A DNA stretch of 64,000 nt, taken from contig NZ_JABUZA010000010.1 of the NCBI RefSeq assembly GCF_014897985.1, positions 49,360 through 113,359 of the forward strand, in the 5' to 3' direction. The stretch's first letter is position 1. Each line of letters begins with the position of its first letter. The position numbers and the translations under genes were made by a program. Of this stretch, positions 35,055-44,378 are shown in pieces. The notes beneath the pieces were generated by a model, which saw only the letters and a list, made by a program, of their open reading frames with translations, was not told where the DNA came from and searched no databases. Origin of the DNA: Halomonas colorata. GTDB taxonomy: Bacteria; Pseudomonadota; Gammaproteobacteria; Pseudomonadales; Halomonadaceae.

Positions 35055-36434
35055 ATGTCCCGAATTTCCATGATGCGCTGGCAAAAACCGTTAGTGTCGC
35101 CACTGCTTTCGGCACTGGCCGTGCTGGGTTGCGTAATATTACCGCTGATGGGTTATCACCTCGGCTTCTTGTTTTTTGCGTTATTCACAATGTTGGTGCT
35201 CGGGGTTCCCATTGCGGTTAGCTTGGCGGGCGCCTGCCTGATGTTTGTACTAATCACAGGCCAAGTGCCCAACATCGTCATAGCGCACCGCATGATCAAC
35301 GGCATCGACAGCTTTCCACTCTTAGCCATTCCGTTTTTTATCTTTGCTGGCAGCCTGATGAATAACGGCGGCATCACGGAGCGGATCTTCAATTTTGCCA
35401 AGGCCCTGATGGGCTGGATGCGCGGTGGGCTGGGGCATGTGAACGTGGGCGCCAGTATCGTGTTTTCTGGAATGTCAGGGGCGGCCGTGGCGGATGCCGG
35501 TGGCCTTGGCATGATTGAAGTCAAAGCGATGAAAGATGCGGGCTACGATGAGGAATTTGCGGTGGGTATTACCGCGGCCTCATCCACCATCGGGCCGATT
35601 ATCCCGCCTAGTTTACCCATGGTCATTTACGGCGTTATGGCATCAGCCTCTGTGGGCCAACTGTTTGCAGCCGGATTAATTCCTGGGCTGTTAATGGGGG
35701 TGATGTTAATGCTGATGATCTTTATCATCTCGCGCCGCCGGGGCTATCAGCGTGACGCGGTATTTTCGATGCGCGTACTTGGGCATACCTTTAAGCGGGC
35801 TTTCCTATCACTGATGACGCCCGTTATTATCGTGGGCGGTATTATTACCGGCGCATTTACCCCTACCGAGGCGGCGGTCGCTGCGGTGTTCTATGCGCTG
35901 ATACTGGGTGTCGTGGTTTACCGCACCCTGACCTGGCGTAAGCTATTAAAAGTAAGTATGGAAACCATCGAGACAACCGCGGTCATTTTGTTGATTGTCT
36001 CTTCCGCATCAATATTTGCCTGGATACTCACCAGTAACCAAGTCACCCAGAACGTGATTGCTCTAATGGGGCCGTTTGCCGATAGCAAACTCGCCGTACT
36101 GATGATGGCCAACATTGTACTCATCATTGTCGGCTGCTTTATGGAAACCATCGCCGCGATCACCATCTTGGTGCCGGTCCTGTTGCCCATGGCGGTGGCC
36201 GTGGGTGTCGATCCCGTTCACTTTGGGGTAATCATGGTGCTCAACCTGATGATTGGTCTGTTGACGCCACCGGTGGGCATGGTGCTCTACGTACTTTCCC
36301 GAGTATCCAATGTCAGCTTTGAGCGCTGCATGCGAGGAACCATTCCGTTTCTGATTCCCCTGGTGATCTGCTTGTTATTAGTGACCTTTATTCCGGCTAT
36401 TTCCATGTGGCTTCCCACGCTGATATACCGTTGA
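35055..36434 (+). CDS. TRAP transporter large permease (DctM), TRAP 2
   Basis: 459 residues from the ATG at 35055, which has GAGAGG upstream; a GTG at 35016 would add 13 non-conserved residues. About 12 membrane segments. Signatures: IPFFIFAGSLMNNGGITERI, SIVFSGMSGAAVADAGGLGMIEVKAMKDAGY, GPIIPPSLPMVIYG and LLTPPVGMVLYVLSRVS. Forms the transport channel with the DctQ upstream. Confidence 0.93.
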   Translation: MSRISMMRWQKPLVSPLLSALAVLGCVILPLMGYHLGFLFFALFTMLVLGVPIAVSLAGACLMFVLITGQVPNIVIAHRMINGIDSFPLLAIPFFIFAGSLMNNGGITERIFNFAKALMGWMRGGLGHVNVGASIVFSGMSGAAVADAGGLGMIEVKAMKDAGYDEEFAVGITAASSTIGPIIPPSLPMVIYGVMASASVGQLFAAGLIPGLLMGVMLMLMIFIISRRRGYQRDAVFSMRVLGHTFKRAFLSLMTPVIIVGGIITGAFTPTEAAVAAVFYALILGVVVYRTLTWRKLLKVSMETIETTAVILLIVSSASIFAWILTSNQVTQNVIALMGPFADSKLAVLMMANIVLIIVGCFMETIAAITILVPVLLPMAVAVGVDPVHFGVIMVLNLMIGLLTPPVGMVLYVLSRVSNVSFERCMRGTIPFLIPLVICLLLVTFIPAISMWLPTLIYR

Positions 36435-36489
36435 GCACGACCGGCTGATTAGCCGTTAACAACAATATTAAGCTTTGGAGTATTGTTTG

Positions 36490-37566
36490 ATGACCGATAC
36501 GTCATTGGATTTTCGCGTTACCCGTGAGGATTTAACGCGCTTTATGCAAGCGGCCCTTGCCGCAGCCGGTGCCAATCAAGCATCTGCCGATGCCGTGAGC
36601 CGCGCGTTGGTAACCGCTTCACGGATGGGCACCGATAGCCATGGGCTGCGTCTATTGCCGCATTATTTACAGGCACTTGAAGGTGGACGTATCAACGGCG
36701 CGCCTGACATGGTGTTTCACCAGCGCTTGGCGGCAACGGGCTTTTTAGATGCCGATGATGGGCTAGGCCACCTGGCAGGTTACACCGCCATCGAGCATGC
36801 TATGGCGATGGCCGGGGAAGTGGGAATGGGGGCTGTGGCGGTTGGAAACTCATCGCACTTTGGCGCAGCGGGGTGCTATGCGTTGGCGGCGGCCGAAAAG
36901 GGCTTCCTGGGCATGGCGTTCTGTAACTCGGATCCGTTCGTGCTGCTCCATGACGGAGCCAAACCCTTTCACGGTACTAACCCCATCGCCTTTGCGGCAC
37001 CGGTGGCAGGAAGCGCACCGTACCTGTTGGATATGGCGACCAGCTCGATTCCCTGGAATCGCGTGCGGCAGTTCGGGGCGATTGGTCGCGAGCTGCCGGA
37101 CCAGGTTGCTGCTAATGCTGAAGGTAAAGTGAGCCGCGTACCTGGCGAGGTTGCCGCATTGCTACCGTTAGGAGGCAGTAGCTTTGGGTTTAAAGGCGCA
37201 GGGCTGGGTGGCATGGTCGAGATACTTAGTTCGATGCTCTCGGGAATGCAGCACGGCTTCAAACTTTTACCCATGGTCGGGCCGGATATGTCGACGCCAC
37301 GGGGCGTAGGGCATTTCTTTTTAGCGATGAAACCCGATGCGTTTGTGGAAGAAGGCACTTTTGCACGCGGGCTGGCTGAATATTTAGCGGATCTCCGGGC
37401 CCAGCCTGCTACACCAGACGCGCGGGTAATGGCGCCAGGTGATCGTGAATGGCGCTGTCAGGCGCAGCGCGATGCAGACGGCATTCCACTGGATTCTGCC
37501 AATCAGTCGGCCTATGCAGAGATCGCCAAGCAGTACCAGCTAGCGCCGCTATCTCGACTCGATTGA
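36490..37566 (+). CDS. Ldh/malate dehydrogenase-2 family NAD(P)H oxidoreductase
   Basis: 358 residues of the Ldh_2 family (YiaK, DlgD, ureidoglycolate and sulfolactate dehydrogenases). Catalytic DSHGLRLLPHYL (about residues 46-57) and VGNSSHFGAAGCYALAAAEKG are seen. ATG 36490 is chosen, with TTGGAG ten bases upstream. It lies between TRAP 2 and a GntR regulator, so it probably reduces or oxidises a 2-keto or 2-hydroxy acid of this sugar-acid pathway. Substrate not determinable. Confidence 0.87.
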   Translation: MTDTSLDFRVTREDLTRFMQAALAAAGANQASADAVSRALVTASRMGTDSHGLRLLPHYLQALEGGRINGAPDMVFHQRLAATGFLDADDGLGHLAGYTAIEHAMAMAGEVGMGAVAVGNSSHFGAAGCYALAAAEKGFLGMAFCNSDPFVLLHDGAKPFHGTNPIAFAAPVAGSAPYLLDMATSSIPWNRVRQFGAIGRELPDQVAANAEGKVSRVPGEVAALLPLGGSSFGFKGAGLGGMVEILSSMLSGMQHGFKLLPMVGPDMSTPRGVGHFFLAMKPDAFVEEGTFARGLAEYLADLRAQPATPDARVMAPGDREWRCQAQRDADGIPLDSANQSAYAEIAKQYQLAPLSRLD

Positions 37567-37642
37567 AGGTACAGTTGAAGGATCGCAACGGGAAATGCAG
37601 TAAAGTGGCGGTGAATTCCAGGTTAACCAGGAGTAACTGCCT

Positions 37643-38365
37643 ATGAGCAGATACCGGATCGAGCGTAAAACGCTGTCTGAGCAGGTCGCCGAACAGCTCG
37701 AGGCGGAGATTCTTGAGGGGCGGCTAAGCGAAAATGATCAATTGCCTTCAGAACGGGAATTGATGGAGCAGTTTGGTGTGGGCAGGCCCGCCGTGCGTGA
37801 AGCGCTGTTCCATTTGCAGCAGCTTGGGCTAATCGCGATCAACAGCGGTACGCGTGCCAGGGTGATCCGACCTACCGCCGAAGCCGTCATGGCGAGGCTT
37901 TCTGGCGTTACCCGACAATTGCTTTCCAAGCCTGATGGGCAGCAGTATTTTCAGGAAGCGCGGGCGATGTTCGAGATATCGCTGGCGCGACATGCTGCGC
38001 GCCACGCAAGCGATGAGGATTTAGCGCGATTGCGCGATGCGCTGTCAGCCAACTGTGATGCTATTGGTGATGAGGCTCGTTTCAAGCGCTCCGATAACGA
38101 CTTTCATGGCGTATTGGCGAGTATTGGCCGTAACCCGATCTTTGATGCTATTCACGTGGCGCTTTCTGAATGGCTAGATGATCGACGCGCGTTGGTATTA
38201 CAGCAAAAGGATGAGGATAAGGCGGCCACTGCTGCTCATACTGAAATCATCGAAGCTATCGAGTCCCGCGACCCCGATGCGGCCGAGGCGGCCATGCGGC
38301 GCCACCTCGACCGTCACTACGGCACCTATAGGCAGCTTAAAAAACGCCTATCGGATGCTTCTTAG
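37643..38365 (+). CDS. GntR-family regulator, FadR subfamily
   Basis: 240 residues: winged helix at about 8-75 (EQVAEQLEAEILEGRLSENDQLPSERELMEQFGVGRPAVREALFHLQQLGLI) and an all-helical FCD effector domain at about 95-230 with the expected metal-type residues in FHGVLASIGRNP and HTEIIEAI. Likely local repressor of the sugar-acid genes on either side. AACCAGGAG precedes the ATG. It converges with the semialdehyde dehydrogenase gene. Confidence 0.92.
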   Translation: MSRYRIERKTLSEQVAEQLEAEILEGRLSENDQLPSERELMEQFGVGRPAVREALFHLQQLGLIAINSGTRARVIRPTAEAVMARLSGVTRQLLSKPDGQQYFQEARAMFEISLARHAARHASDEDLARLRDALSANCDAIGDEARFKRSDNDFHGVLASIGRNPIFDAIHVALSEWLDDRRALVLQQKDEDKAATAAHTEIIEAIESRDPDAAEAAMRRHLDRHYGTYRQLKKRLSDAS

Positions 38366-38376
38366 CGTTGTCGGGG

Positions 38377-39954
38377 CTAGCCCTCTCGCTTGCCATCGAC
38401 CAGTCGCGAAACGTTAAACGGGTTATCGTCGCGCAATGCTTCAGGCAGTAAGCCAGCAGGCAGGTCCTGATAGCACACTGGGCGCAGGAAGCGATAAATC
38501 GCAGCGCTGCCGACGGACGTAGTGCGGCTATCAGACGTTGCCGGGAAAGGCCCGCCATGCACCATGGCGTGACCCACTTCAACCCCGGTAGGCCAGCCAT
38601 TGGCCAGTAGGCGGCCGGCGCGCTGTTCGAGTGTCGGCAGCAACGCCTTGGCGGCCTCCAGGTCGCTATCGTCCATTTGCAGGGTAATGGTCAACTGGCC
38701 TTCGATCTGCTCTGCGACACGCTGCATCTCCTGCGCGTCGGCGCACTCAATGACCAGCGAGGCCGCGCCAAAAATTTCGCCTTGTAGGGCGTCGTCGGTC
38801 AGAAAATCCTGGGCGCTAGCCACAAACAGGCCTGGTTGACAGCTATGCGGGCCGCTGCCTGCCTGGCCGCGCGCCACTTCCTTCACGCTTGGCTGGCCCG
38901 AAAGGGCGGATACGCCACTTTGGTACGCTTCATGAATGCCGGGCGTCAGCATCGTTTGGGCGCCGCTGGCTTTAACCGCTTCTCCAGCCGCAGTAACAAA
39001 CGCATCCAGATCGGCACCTTTAAGACCAATCACCAAGCCTGGGTTGGTGCAGAACTGGCCTGCGCCCATATTCAGCGAGGCCACAAAGCCTTCGGCAATT
39101 TTCGCACCACGGGCTTTCAGTGCCTCGGGGAACAGGAATACCGGATTAATGCTGCTCATCTCTGCATAAACGGGAATCGGCTCGGGGCGGGCTTGAGCCG
39201 TCGCCATCAAGGCCATGCCGCCGCTACGCGAGCCGGTAAAGCCGACCGCTTTAATACGCGGGTCCGAGACAAGCGCCTGGCCAATATCACGGCCTGAACC
39301 GAACAGCAGCGAAAAGACCCCTTCTGGCATTTTGCACTTGGCCGCGGCGCGTTGAATCGCGCGTCCTACCAGCTCAGAAGTACCGGGGTGGGCAGAATGC
39401 CCCTTGACCACTACCGGACAGCCCGCCGCGAGTGCCGAGGCGGTATCGCCCCCGGCAACGCTGAAGGCCAGCGGGAAGTTGCTGGCGCCAAATACGGCCA
39501 CGGGGCCGAGAGGAATATGGCGCTGGCGTAAATCGGCACGCGGCATGGGCTGGCGCTCAGGCTGCGCCGGATCAAAGCGTAAATCCAGCCATTCGCCTGC
39601 GCGTACCACCGAGGCGAACAGTCGTAGCTGGCCGCAGGTCCGGCCACGCTCGCCTTCAAGGCGTGCTTCAGGCAGGCCGGTTTCCGCCACACCTCGCTGA
39701 GTCAAATCAGCACCAATGGCCTCAATCTCATCGGCAATGGTTTCCAGGAAGTGAGCGCGCGCTTCAAGGGACGTTTCGCGGTACTGGTTGAATGCCGTCT
39801 CGGCAAGCTGGCAGGCTTTCTCAACCTCAGCGCGGCTGCCACCGGGATAGCGCGGCGGCAGCGTTTCGCCGGTGGCGGGGTTGACGGCAACAATATCGGC
39901 TTGAGAACCGGTGACGGCCTGTTGGCCGATAAGCAGTGTGCCTTGCAGTGTCAT
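38377..39954 (-). CDS. Alpha-ketoglutarate semialdehyde dehydrogenase (NADP-type ALDH)
   Basis: 525 residues, the length of the 2,5-dioxovalerate dehydrogenase group. Catalytic Glu in [17 protein letters not shown] (about 265) and catalytic Cys in [14 protein letters not shown] (about residue 303); cofactor region [36 protein letters not shown]. It oxidises the semialdehyde made by 2-keto-3-deoxy-pentonate dehydratases to 2-oxoglutarate. First of its kind in this window and shared by both the XylX-like and AraD1-like branches. It follows the AraD1-like gene after 11 bases in the same operon. Confidence 0.9.
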   Translation of the reverse strand: MTLQGTLLIGQQAVTGSQADIVAVNPATGETLPPRYPGGSRAEVEKACQLAETAFNQYRETSLEARAHFLETIADEIEAIGADLTQRGVAETGLPEARLEGERGRTCGQLRLFASVVRAGEWLDLRFDPAQPERQPMPRADLRQRHIPLGPVAVFGASNFPLAFSVAGGDTASALAAGCPVVVKGHSAHPGTSELVGRAIQRAAAKCKMPEGVFSLLFGSGRDIGQALVSDPRIKAVGFTGSRSGGMALMATAQARPEPIPVYAEMSSINPVFLFPEALKARGAKIAEGFVASLNMGAGQFCTNPGLVIGLKGADLDAFVTAAGEAVKASGAQTMLTPGIHEAYQSGVSALSGQPSVKEVARGQAGSGPHSCQPGLFVASAQDFLTDDALQGEIFGAASLVIECADAQEMQRVAEQIEGQLTITLQMDDSDLEAAKALLPTLEQRAGRLLANGWPTGVEVGHAMVHGGPFPATSDSRTTSVGSAAIYRFLRPVCYQDLPAGLLPEALRDDNPFNVSRLVDGKREG

Positions 39955-39965
39955 GTAGCCTCCTG

Positions 39966-40964
39966 TTAAAGCGCGTTGATGGTGGTTTTCTCGTGCTTGT
40001 GATTGGTTGGCATACGTAGCGTGTTACGTAGCGGGCGGCCAAAGTCGTTAAGCGTAATCTCGAAGCGGTCGCCATTGCGGGTTTGGATCTGGTCGGCAAA
40101 GCTAAGCGTAGCGGTGCCGAAGAAGTGAACGTGGATATCGCCTGGGCGGCGGAAGCCGGGATATTTGAAATGGTGGTACTCAAGGTTGGCGAGGCTGTGG
40201 GCCATATTGGCTTCACCGGTTAAAAACGGCTTTTCCCACAGCGTTTGGCCATCGCGCACGATGCGGCTGGTGCCTTCAAGGTGTGCGGGAAGCTCGCCGA
40301 CCAAAAGTTCAGGCCCGATGCTGCAGGCGCGCAGCTTGGAGTGCGCCAGCCACAGGTAGTTAAAACGCTCGGTAACGTGGTCGGAAAACTCATTGCCTAC
40401 AGCGTAGCCGATCCGCCACGGCGTGCCATCATCAGCGACAATATACAGTCCGGCAAGCTCGGGTTCTTCACCAGCATCCTGGGCAAACGCGGGAGAAGGC
40501 ATATCTGCTTCCGGCGCGACGATGCAGTCGCCATCGCCTTTATAGAACCACTCCGGTTGAGACCCTTCAGTGTTATCTGAGGGCTTTCCGCCTTCAACGC
40601 CGAGTTTGAACATACGCATCGAATCGGTCAGCTCCTCCTCGGCCACCTGGGTTTTGGCATGCATGGCGGACCGGGTGTCGGCGCTGCCCAAATGGGTGAG
40701 GCCGGTGCCGGTTACCAGGCAGTGGGCAGGGTCGGAGTGGGTAAGCGGCGGCAACAGGCGCTGCTCGTCGATCAACGCCTGGTAATCAACCTGGGCGTCG
40801 CTAAGCCGCGATTTAATGGTTTGCTCAAGCGACTCCCCAGCAGCGATAGCGGCCTTGGCCAATGCATAAGTGCCGCCTTCGATCGTGATGGGACGTACGG
40901 TCTGAGCATCCTCCACCAGAGCGACGTGGACTTGGTTCTGGTTGAGGTACTGGATCAAGCGCAT
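39966..40964 (-). CDS. AraD1/GguC-family 2-keto-3-deoxy-pentonate dehydratase
   Basis: 332 residues, FAH superfamily, of the AraD1 (GguC) type that acts on L-2-keto-3-deoxyarabonate. Seen: [29 protein letters not shown], and the metal-binding acidic residues in [13 protein letters not shown] and [11 protein letters not shown]. Product would be alpha-ketoglutarate semialdehyde, consumed by the adjacent dehydrogenase. In one minus-strand run with TRAP 3 upstream and the dehydrogenase downstream. It is not homologous in length or detail to the XylX-like protein at 31920, so two dehydratases of different types coexist. Confidence 0.87.
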   Translation of the reverse strand: MRLIQYLNQNQVHVALVEDAQTVRPITIEGGTYALAKAAIAAGESLEQTIKSRLSDAQVDYQALIDEQRLLPPLTHSDPAHCLVTGTGLTHLGSADTRSAMHAKTQVAEEELTDSMRMFKLGVEGGKPSDNTEGSQPEWFYKGDGDCIVAPEADMPSPAFAQDAGEEPELAGLYIVADDGTPWRIGYAVGNEFSDHVTERFNYLWLAHSKLRACSIGPELLVGELPAHLEGTSRIVRDGQTLWEKPFLTGEANMAHSLANLEYHHFKYPGFRRPGDIHVHFFGTATLSFADQIQTRNGDRFEITLNDFGRPLRNTLRMPTNHKHEKTTINAL

Positions 40965-40990
40965 GTGATTTCCTTATATAATGTCGGTGA

Positions 40991-42274
40991 TTAGTTGCCG
41001 CGCACAGCGGTGAGATCAGGTAGCCACGTCACAATGCCGGGGAAGGCAATCAAGATAACCAGTACCACCAGTAGGGCAGCGTAGTAGGGCAGCATGGCCT
41101 TGACCAGTTGTTCCATGGAGACCTTGCCGACCCCACAACCAACGTAAAGGCAGGTGCCCACCGGCGGTGTTAAAAGGCCGATACCCAGAATGAACGCCAT
41201 GAGCACGCCAAAGTAGACCGGATCAACGCCCACCGAGGTAACGATAGGCGTCAGCATCGGCGCCATGATTACCATGGCGGGCGTCAGGTCCATTACGAAC
41301 CCTACGAGTAGCAGTAAACCCGCAACGATCAATAGCAGTAAGAAGGGGTCCTGGGTGATTGCCTGGACCTGGGTAACCAGCGTTTGCGGCACCATGTTAA
41401 TGGTCAAAAACCAGGCGATGACGGTGGCAAACGCCAGTAGAAGCAAGACCATCCCGGTTAATCGCGCGGTACGAATCAACATGCCCCACAGCTCGCGGAT
41501 ATGAAACTCGCGGTAGATCACCAGCGAGATAAACAGCGAGTAGAGTAGCGCGGCAACGGCGGCCTCAGTGGCGGTAAATACGCCGCCGATAATCCCACCG
41601 ATAACGATTACCGGCAGTACCAGGGCAAGCCAGGCCGCCTTGAACGCCTGCCACAGCACATCAAAACGGAACTTGCGGGTCTGCCCGGCATGGCCGATGG
41701 TGGCCATAATGAAGGTCGTGGCCATCAGCCCGAAGCCAATCAATACTCCCGGTACGATACCGGCGATAAACAAACGGCTAATCGAGGTTTCGGTCACGAT
41801 GCCGAATAAAATAAGCGGTATAGAGGGCGGGATAATAATGCCGATAACCGAGGAGACCGTATTGATCGCTGTGGCTTGCGGAGCGGTATAGCCTTGCTTG
41901 GTCATGGACGGGATCATCATCGCGCCGGTCGCAGCAGTATCGGCTACGGCAGAACCGCTAATCCCGCCAAAGAACATGGAACCGGTAATCGCGACCTGGC
42001 CAAGGCCACCGCGTACGAAGCCCACCAGCGCCCCGGCAAGCTCCATTAAGCGGCGGGCAATGCCGCCGTTGCTCATTACTTCGCCTACTAGGATAAAGAA
42101 CGGTATGGCCAACAGGGGGAAGCTGTTTACTCCACGGATTGACTGCTCAATCATGATGGACAGAGGAATATCCGAAAGTAGCGCCATCACCACGGCCGCA
42201 ACGCCCAAACCAAAGGCGATGGGTAGGCCCAAGGCCAGCGAGGCGAACAGAATGCCTAGAAAAATCCATAGCAT
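40991..42274 (-). CDS. TRAP transporter large permease (DctM), TRAP 3
   Basis: 427 residues, about 12 membrane segments, with IPFFILVGEVMSNGGIARRLMELAGALVGFVRGG, GSMFFGGISGSAVADTAATGAMMIPSMTKQGY, GIIIPPSIPLILFG and LLTPPVGTCLYVGCGVG. ATG at 42274 lies three bases after the dctQ stop. Same operon as the AraD1-like dehydratase and semialdehyde dehydrogenase, so the imported solute is probably a pentonic or related sugar acid. Confidence 0.93.
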   Translation of the reverse strand: MLWIFLGILFASLALGLPIAFGLGVAAVVMALLSDIPLSIMIEQSIRGVNSFPLLAIPFFILVGEVMSNGGIARRLMELAGALVGFVRGGLGQVAITGSMFFGGISGSAVADTAATGAMMIPSMTKQGYTAPQATAINTVSSVIGIIIPPSIPLILFGIVTETSISRLFIAGIVPGVLIGFGLMATTFIMATIGHAGQTRKFRFDVLWQAFKAAWLALVLPVIVIGGIIGGVFTATEAAVAALLYSLFISLVIYREFHIRELWGMLIRTARLTGMVLLLLAFATVIAWFLTINMVPQTLVTQVQAITQDPFLLLLIVAGLLLLVGFVMDLTPAMVIMAPMLTPIVTSVGVDPVYFGVLMAFILGIGLLTPPVGTCLYVGCGVGKVSMEQLVKAMLPYYAALLVVLVILIAFPGIVTWLPDLTAVRGN

Positions 42275-42277
42275 GGT

Positions 42278-42871
42278 CTAGCGGTCTCCATCAGCAGTGG
42301 GCATGACGTTCGGTGAGCGTATCTGCAAAATACTTTGCCAGGCGCGCCAGATAGCCACGGCGGCAATAAAAGCGGCGCAAAGTACCAGCGAAACATTGAC
42401 GATATTCCATGGCACGCCAAGAATCGCGGTGCGCCCGGAAGCACGCGACATCACCAGGAATCCGCCCCAGACAATGACCCCCATCAACGCGGTGATCACC
42501 AGATGCTGAAAAAGATACAGCGCATGGGCGGCGCGCGGTTTTAACCTGCGCACTAAGATATCCACCGCAATATGCTCATAGCGGGCGAATGCCGCTGCGG
42601 CACCCAGGAAAATCAGCCAGATAAACAGCATGCGTGCCAGTTCATCGGCCCAGGGCAGCGAGTGATTCAATACGGCGCGGCCCAACACGTTGGCAGACAC
42701 CGAGACAATGAGCGCTACCAGCAGAGCCGCAATCGCGTGCTCCATTGCCAGTGTCAACCAACGAAACAGTGCAGGACCGCGGCGCTGTTCAGTATCGATC
42801 TCCAGCGGTTCGCGCTGGGGGTCGTCAAAAAAGGCCGCGGTATCCGGAATAGGAGTATCAGGTTTGTCCAT
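42278..42871 (-). CDS. TRAP transporter small permease (DctQ), TRAP 3
   Basis: 197 residues from ATG 42871 (GGAGAG at suitable distance; an 18-residue upstream extension is rejected because it runs through the preceding hairpin). A 45-residue cytoplasmic head is followed by four membrane segments; LPWADELARMLFIWLIFLGAAAAFARYEHIAVD is the family signature. Confidence 0.9.
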   Translation of the reverse strand: MDKPDTPIPDTAAFFDDPQREPLEIDTEQRRGPALFRWLTLAMEHAIAALLVALIVSVSANVLGRAVLNHSLPWADELARMLFIWLIFLGAAAAFARYEHIAVDILVRRLKPRAAHALYLFQHLVITALMGVIVWGGFLVMSRASGRTAILGVPWNIVNVSLVLCAAFIAAVAIWRAWQSILQIRSPNVMPTADGDR

Positions 42872-42895
42872 GAGCTCTCCGAAAAGACAGGTAAC

Positions 42896-42929
42896 GACCA
42901 TGCAAGAGACGCTTGCCTCTTGCATGGTC
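42896..42929 (-). other. Stem-loop between dctP and dctQ (TRAP 3)
   Basis: Perfect 13-bp stem GACCATGCAAGAG / CTCTTGCATGGTC with an 8-base loop, in the 106-base gap between receptor and small permease. On the minus strand the sequence after it ends in CTTTT. Same position as in the other receptor-first operons. Confidence 0.78.
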
Positions 42930-42977
42930 TAGTCGTGGAAAATGCGCACGAGAGCAATCCGAAGTATCAGCGGATAC

Positions 42978-44054
42978 CTATTGGGCTGCTGTCGAACCGG
43001 CGAGCCGCTGGAACTCTGCCACTAGGTCTTCACCAATGCGTGGTGCCCACTCGTCATAAACCGGCTGTACGGCTTCCTGGAAAGCGCCTATCTGTTCGTC
43101 ATTAAGGCGAGTGATTTGCATGCCTCGCTCTTCAAGCTGGTCGCGTGCCCAATCGTCGTACTCGGCCGAAAGCTGAATTTCATAATCGGCGGCCTGCAGG
43201 GCGGCTTCCTGGACCAGCTCCTGATACTCAGGGTCAAGGCGATCCCAGGTACGCTGAGAGATCATCTTGATAAAGGGGGTGTAAACGTGACGTGTTTCGG
43301 AGCCGTAGTCCTGCACTTCGTAGAAGTTGGACGTCAGGATGGTACTCCAGGGATTTTCCTGGCCATCCACAACACCTTGTTCCATGGCCGAAAAAAGCTC
43401 GCCGAATGCCATGGGCGTCGGGTTGGCGCCGAGTGCCTGCCAGATAGCCAGGTGAACGGGGTTTTCCATGGTGCGTACGGAAAGACCGCGAACGTCTAAG
43501 CCGGCTACGTCTTCCGGCGATGCAACCTCGCGTGCACTATTGGAAAGCTGACGGAATCCGTTTTCAGCAAAGGCCAGTGCCTTGATGCCGGTGCCGTCAA
43601 ACGCGTCGAGCATCTCTTGAGCGGCGTCGCTACGCATGGCCTCAATGGCGGCCTCACGAGTAGGAAGCAGGAACGGTAGATCGAAAACTGACAGCTCTTC
43701 AACGTAGCCGGTAGCGGGGGAAGACGATGGGTAGGTCATGTCCAGCGTACCGGTCTGGAGCATTTCCATCATCTGCACGTCATCACCCAGCTGGCTGTTG
43801 GGGAAGATGTTGACGCTGATTCTTCCTTCGCTGCGCTGGTCGAGAATATCCGCAAAGTACTGGCTGGAAATGTACTGAGGCGAGGTTTCGGCGAGGCCAA
43901 GCCCCATGCGTATGGTCACGCTGCCGTGGTCGCCTACAACGCCGCCTTCGATCTCGGGCGGGTCAGAAAGATCCGGCGTTTGCGCGTAAGCCATGCCTGA
44001 GCTGAGCAGGGTAGCACCGGTCATTAACAGGGTGCGCTTCCAAAGATAATGCAT
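42978..44054 (-). CDS. TRAP transporter substrate-binding protein (DctP), TRAP 3
   Basis: 358 residues from ATG 44054 (AGGAGAG ten bases upstream). Signal peptide about 1-25 (TLLMTGATLLSSGMAYA). DctP features: ILDQRSEGRISVNIFPNSQLGDDVQMMEMLQTGTLDMTY, GLDVRGLSVRTMENPVHLAIWQALGANPTPMAFGELFSAMEQGVVDGQENPWS, with the carboxylate-contacting Arg. First gene of the long minus-strand operon dctP-Q-M, AraD1-like, semialdehyde dehydrogenase. A perfect palindrome lies about 145 bases upstream. Confidence 0.92.
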   Translation of the reverse strand: MHYLWKRTLLMTGATLLSSGMAYAQTPDLSDPPEIEGGVVGDHGSVTIRMGLGLAETSPQYISSQYFADILDQRSEGRISVNIFPNSQLGDDVQMMEMLQTGTLDMTYPSSSPATGYVEELSVFDLPFLLPTREAAIEAMRSDAAQEMLDAFDGTGIKALAFAENGFRQLSNSAREVASPEDVAGLDVRGLSVRTMENPVHLAIWQALGANPTPMAFGELFSAMEQGVVDGQENPWSTILTSNFYEVQDYGSETRHVYTPFIKMISQRTWDRLDPEYQELVQEAALQAADYEIQLSAEYDDWARDQLEERGMQITRLNDEQIGAFQEAVQPVYDEWAPRIGEDLVAEFQRLAGSTAAQ

Positions 44055-44378
44055 CGTTATCACTCTCCTGGCGTACTGCAGTCCGCTTCGCGAAGGACGT
44101 CTTGCAAGCGAGCTGCAACGTGGTTGTTGTTATGCTTGTGCGGCACCCCCTTGTCAGATAAGCGCCGCAGCCCTGTACTGAATGTCTAACGTTTTGAGTA
44201 TATGTTCAACATATACTTTTGTATGTATCGACGATTCGACGGAGAACGCGTACCGTCATGGCAACCCTCTCCTTGTGTTTAAAGGAGATTATTTCATTGA
44301 GAATGTTAGTAGGGCCGATTGTGTGGTTTAGGCATGCTTACTGACGTTTTACTTTTACTTTAGGCGTGGAGCGTAGCC
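44055..44378. other. 324-base divergent control region, TRAP 3 / XylD-like
   Basis: No gene is present. The clear feature is a 21-base palindrome (separate entry) at about mid-gap, plus an AAGGAGATT at 44281-44289 that is not followed by a start codon at usual distance. Promoters of both flanking operons should be here. Confidence 0.6.
44197..44217. promoter_or_regulatory. Perfect 21-base palindromic operator candidate
   Basis: Arms AGTATATGTT (44197-44206) and AACATATACT (44208-44217) are exact reverse complements around a single C. It lies between divergent TRAP 3 and the XylD-like gene, roughly 145 and 160 bases from their starts. A GntR or LacI-type dimer is the likely binder; the GntR proteins at 37643 and 47177 are candidates. 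Confidence 0.7.

Noticed and set aside
36446..36459. Hairpin CGGCT-GATT-AGCCG after dctM 2
   Set aside because: Five-bp stem without T-tract inside a run of same-strand genes; likely chance.
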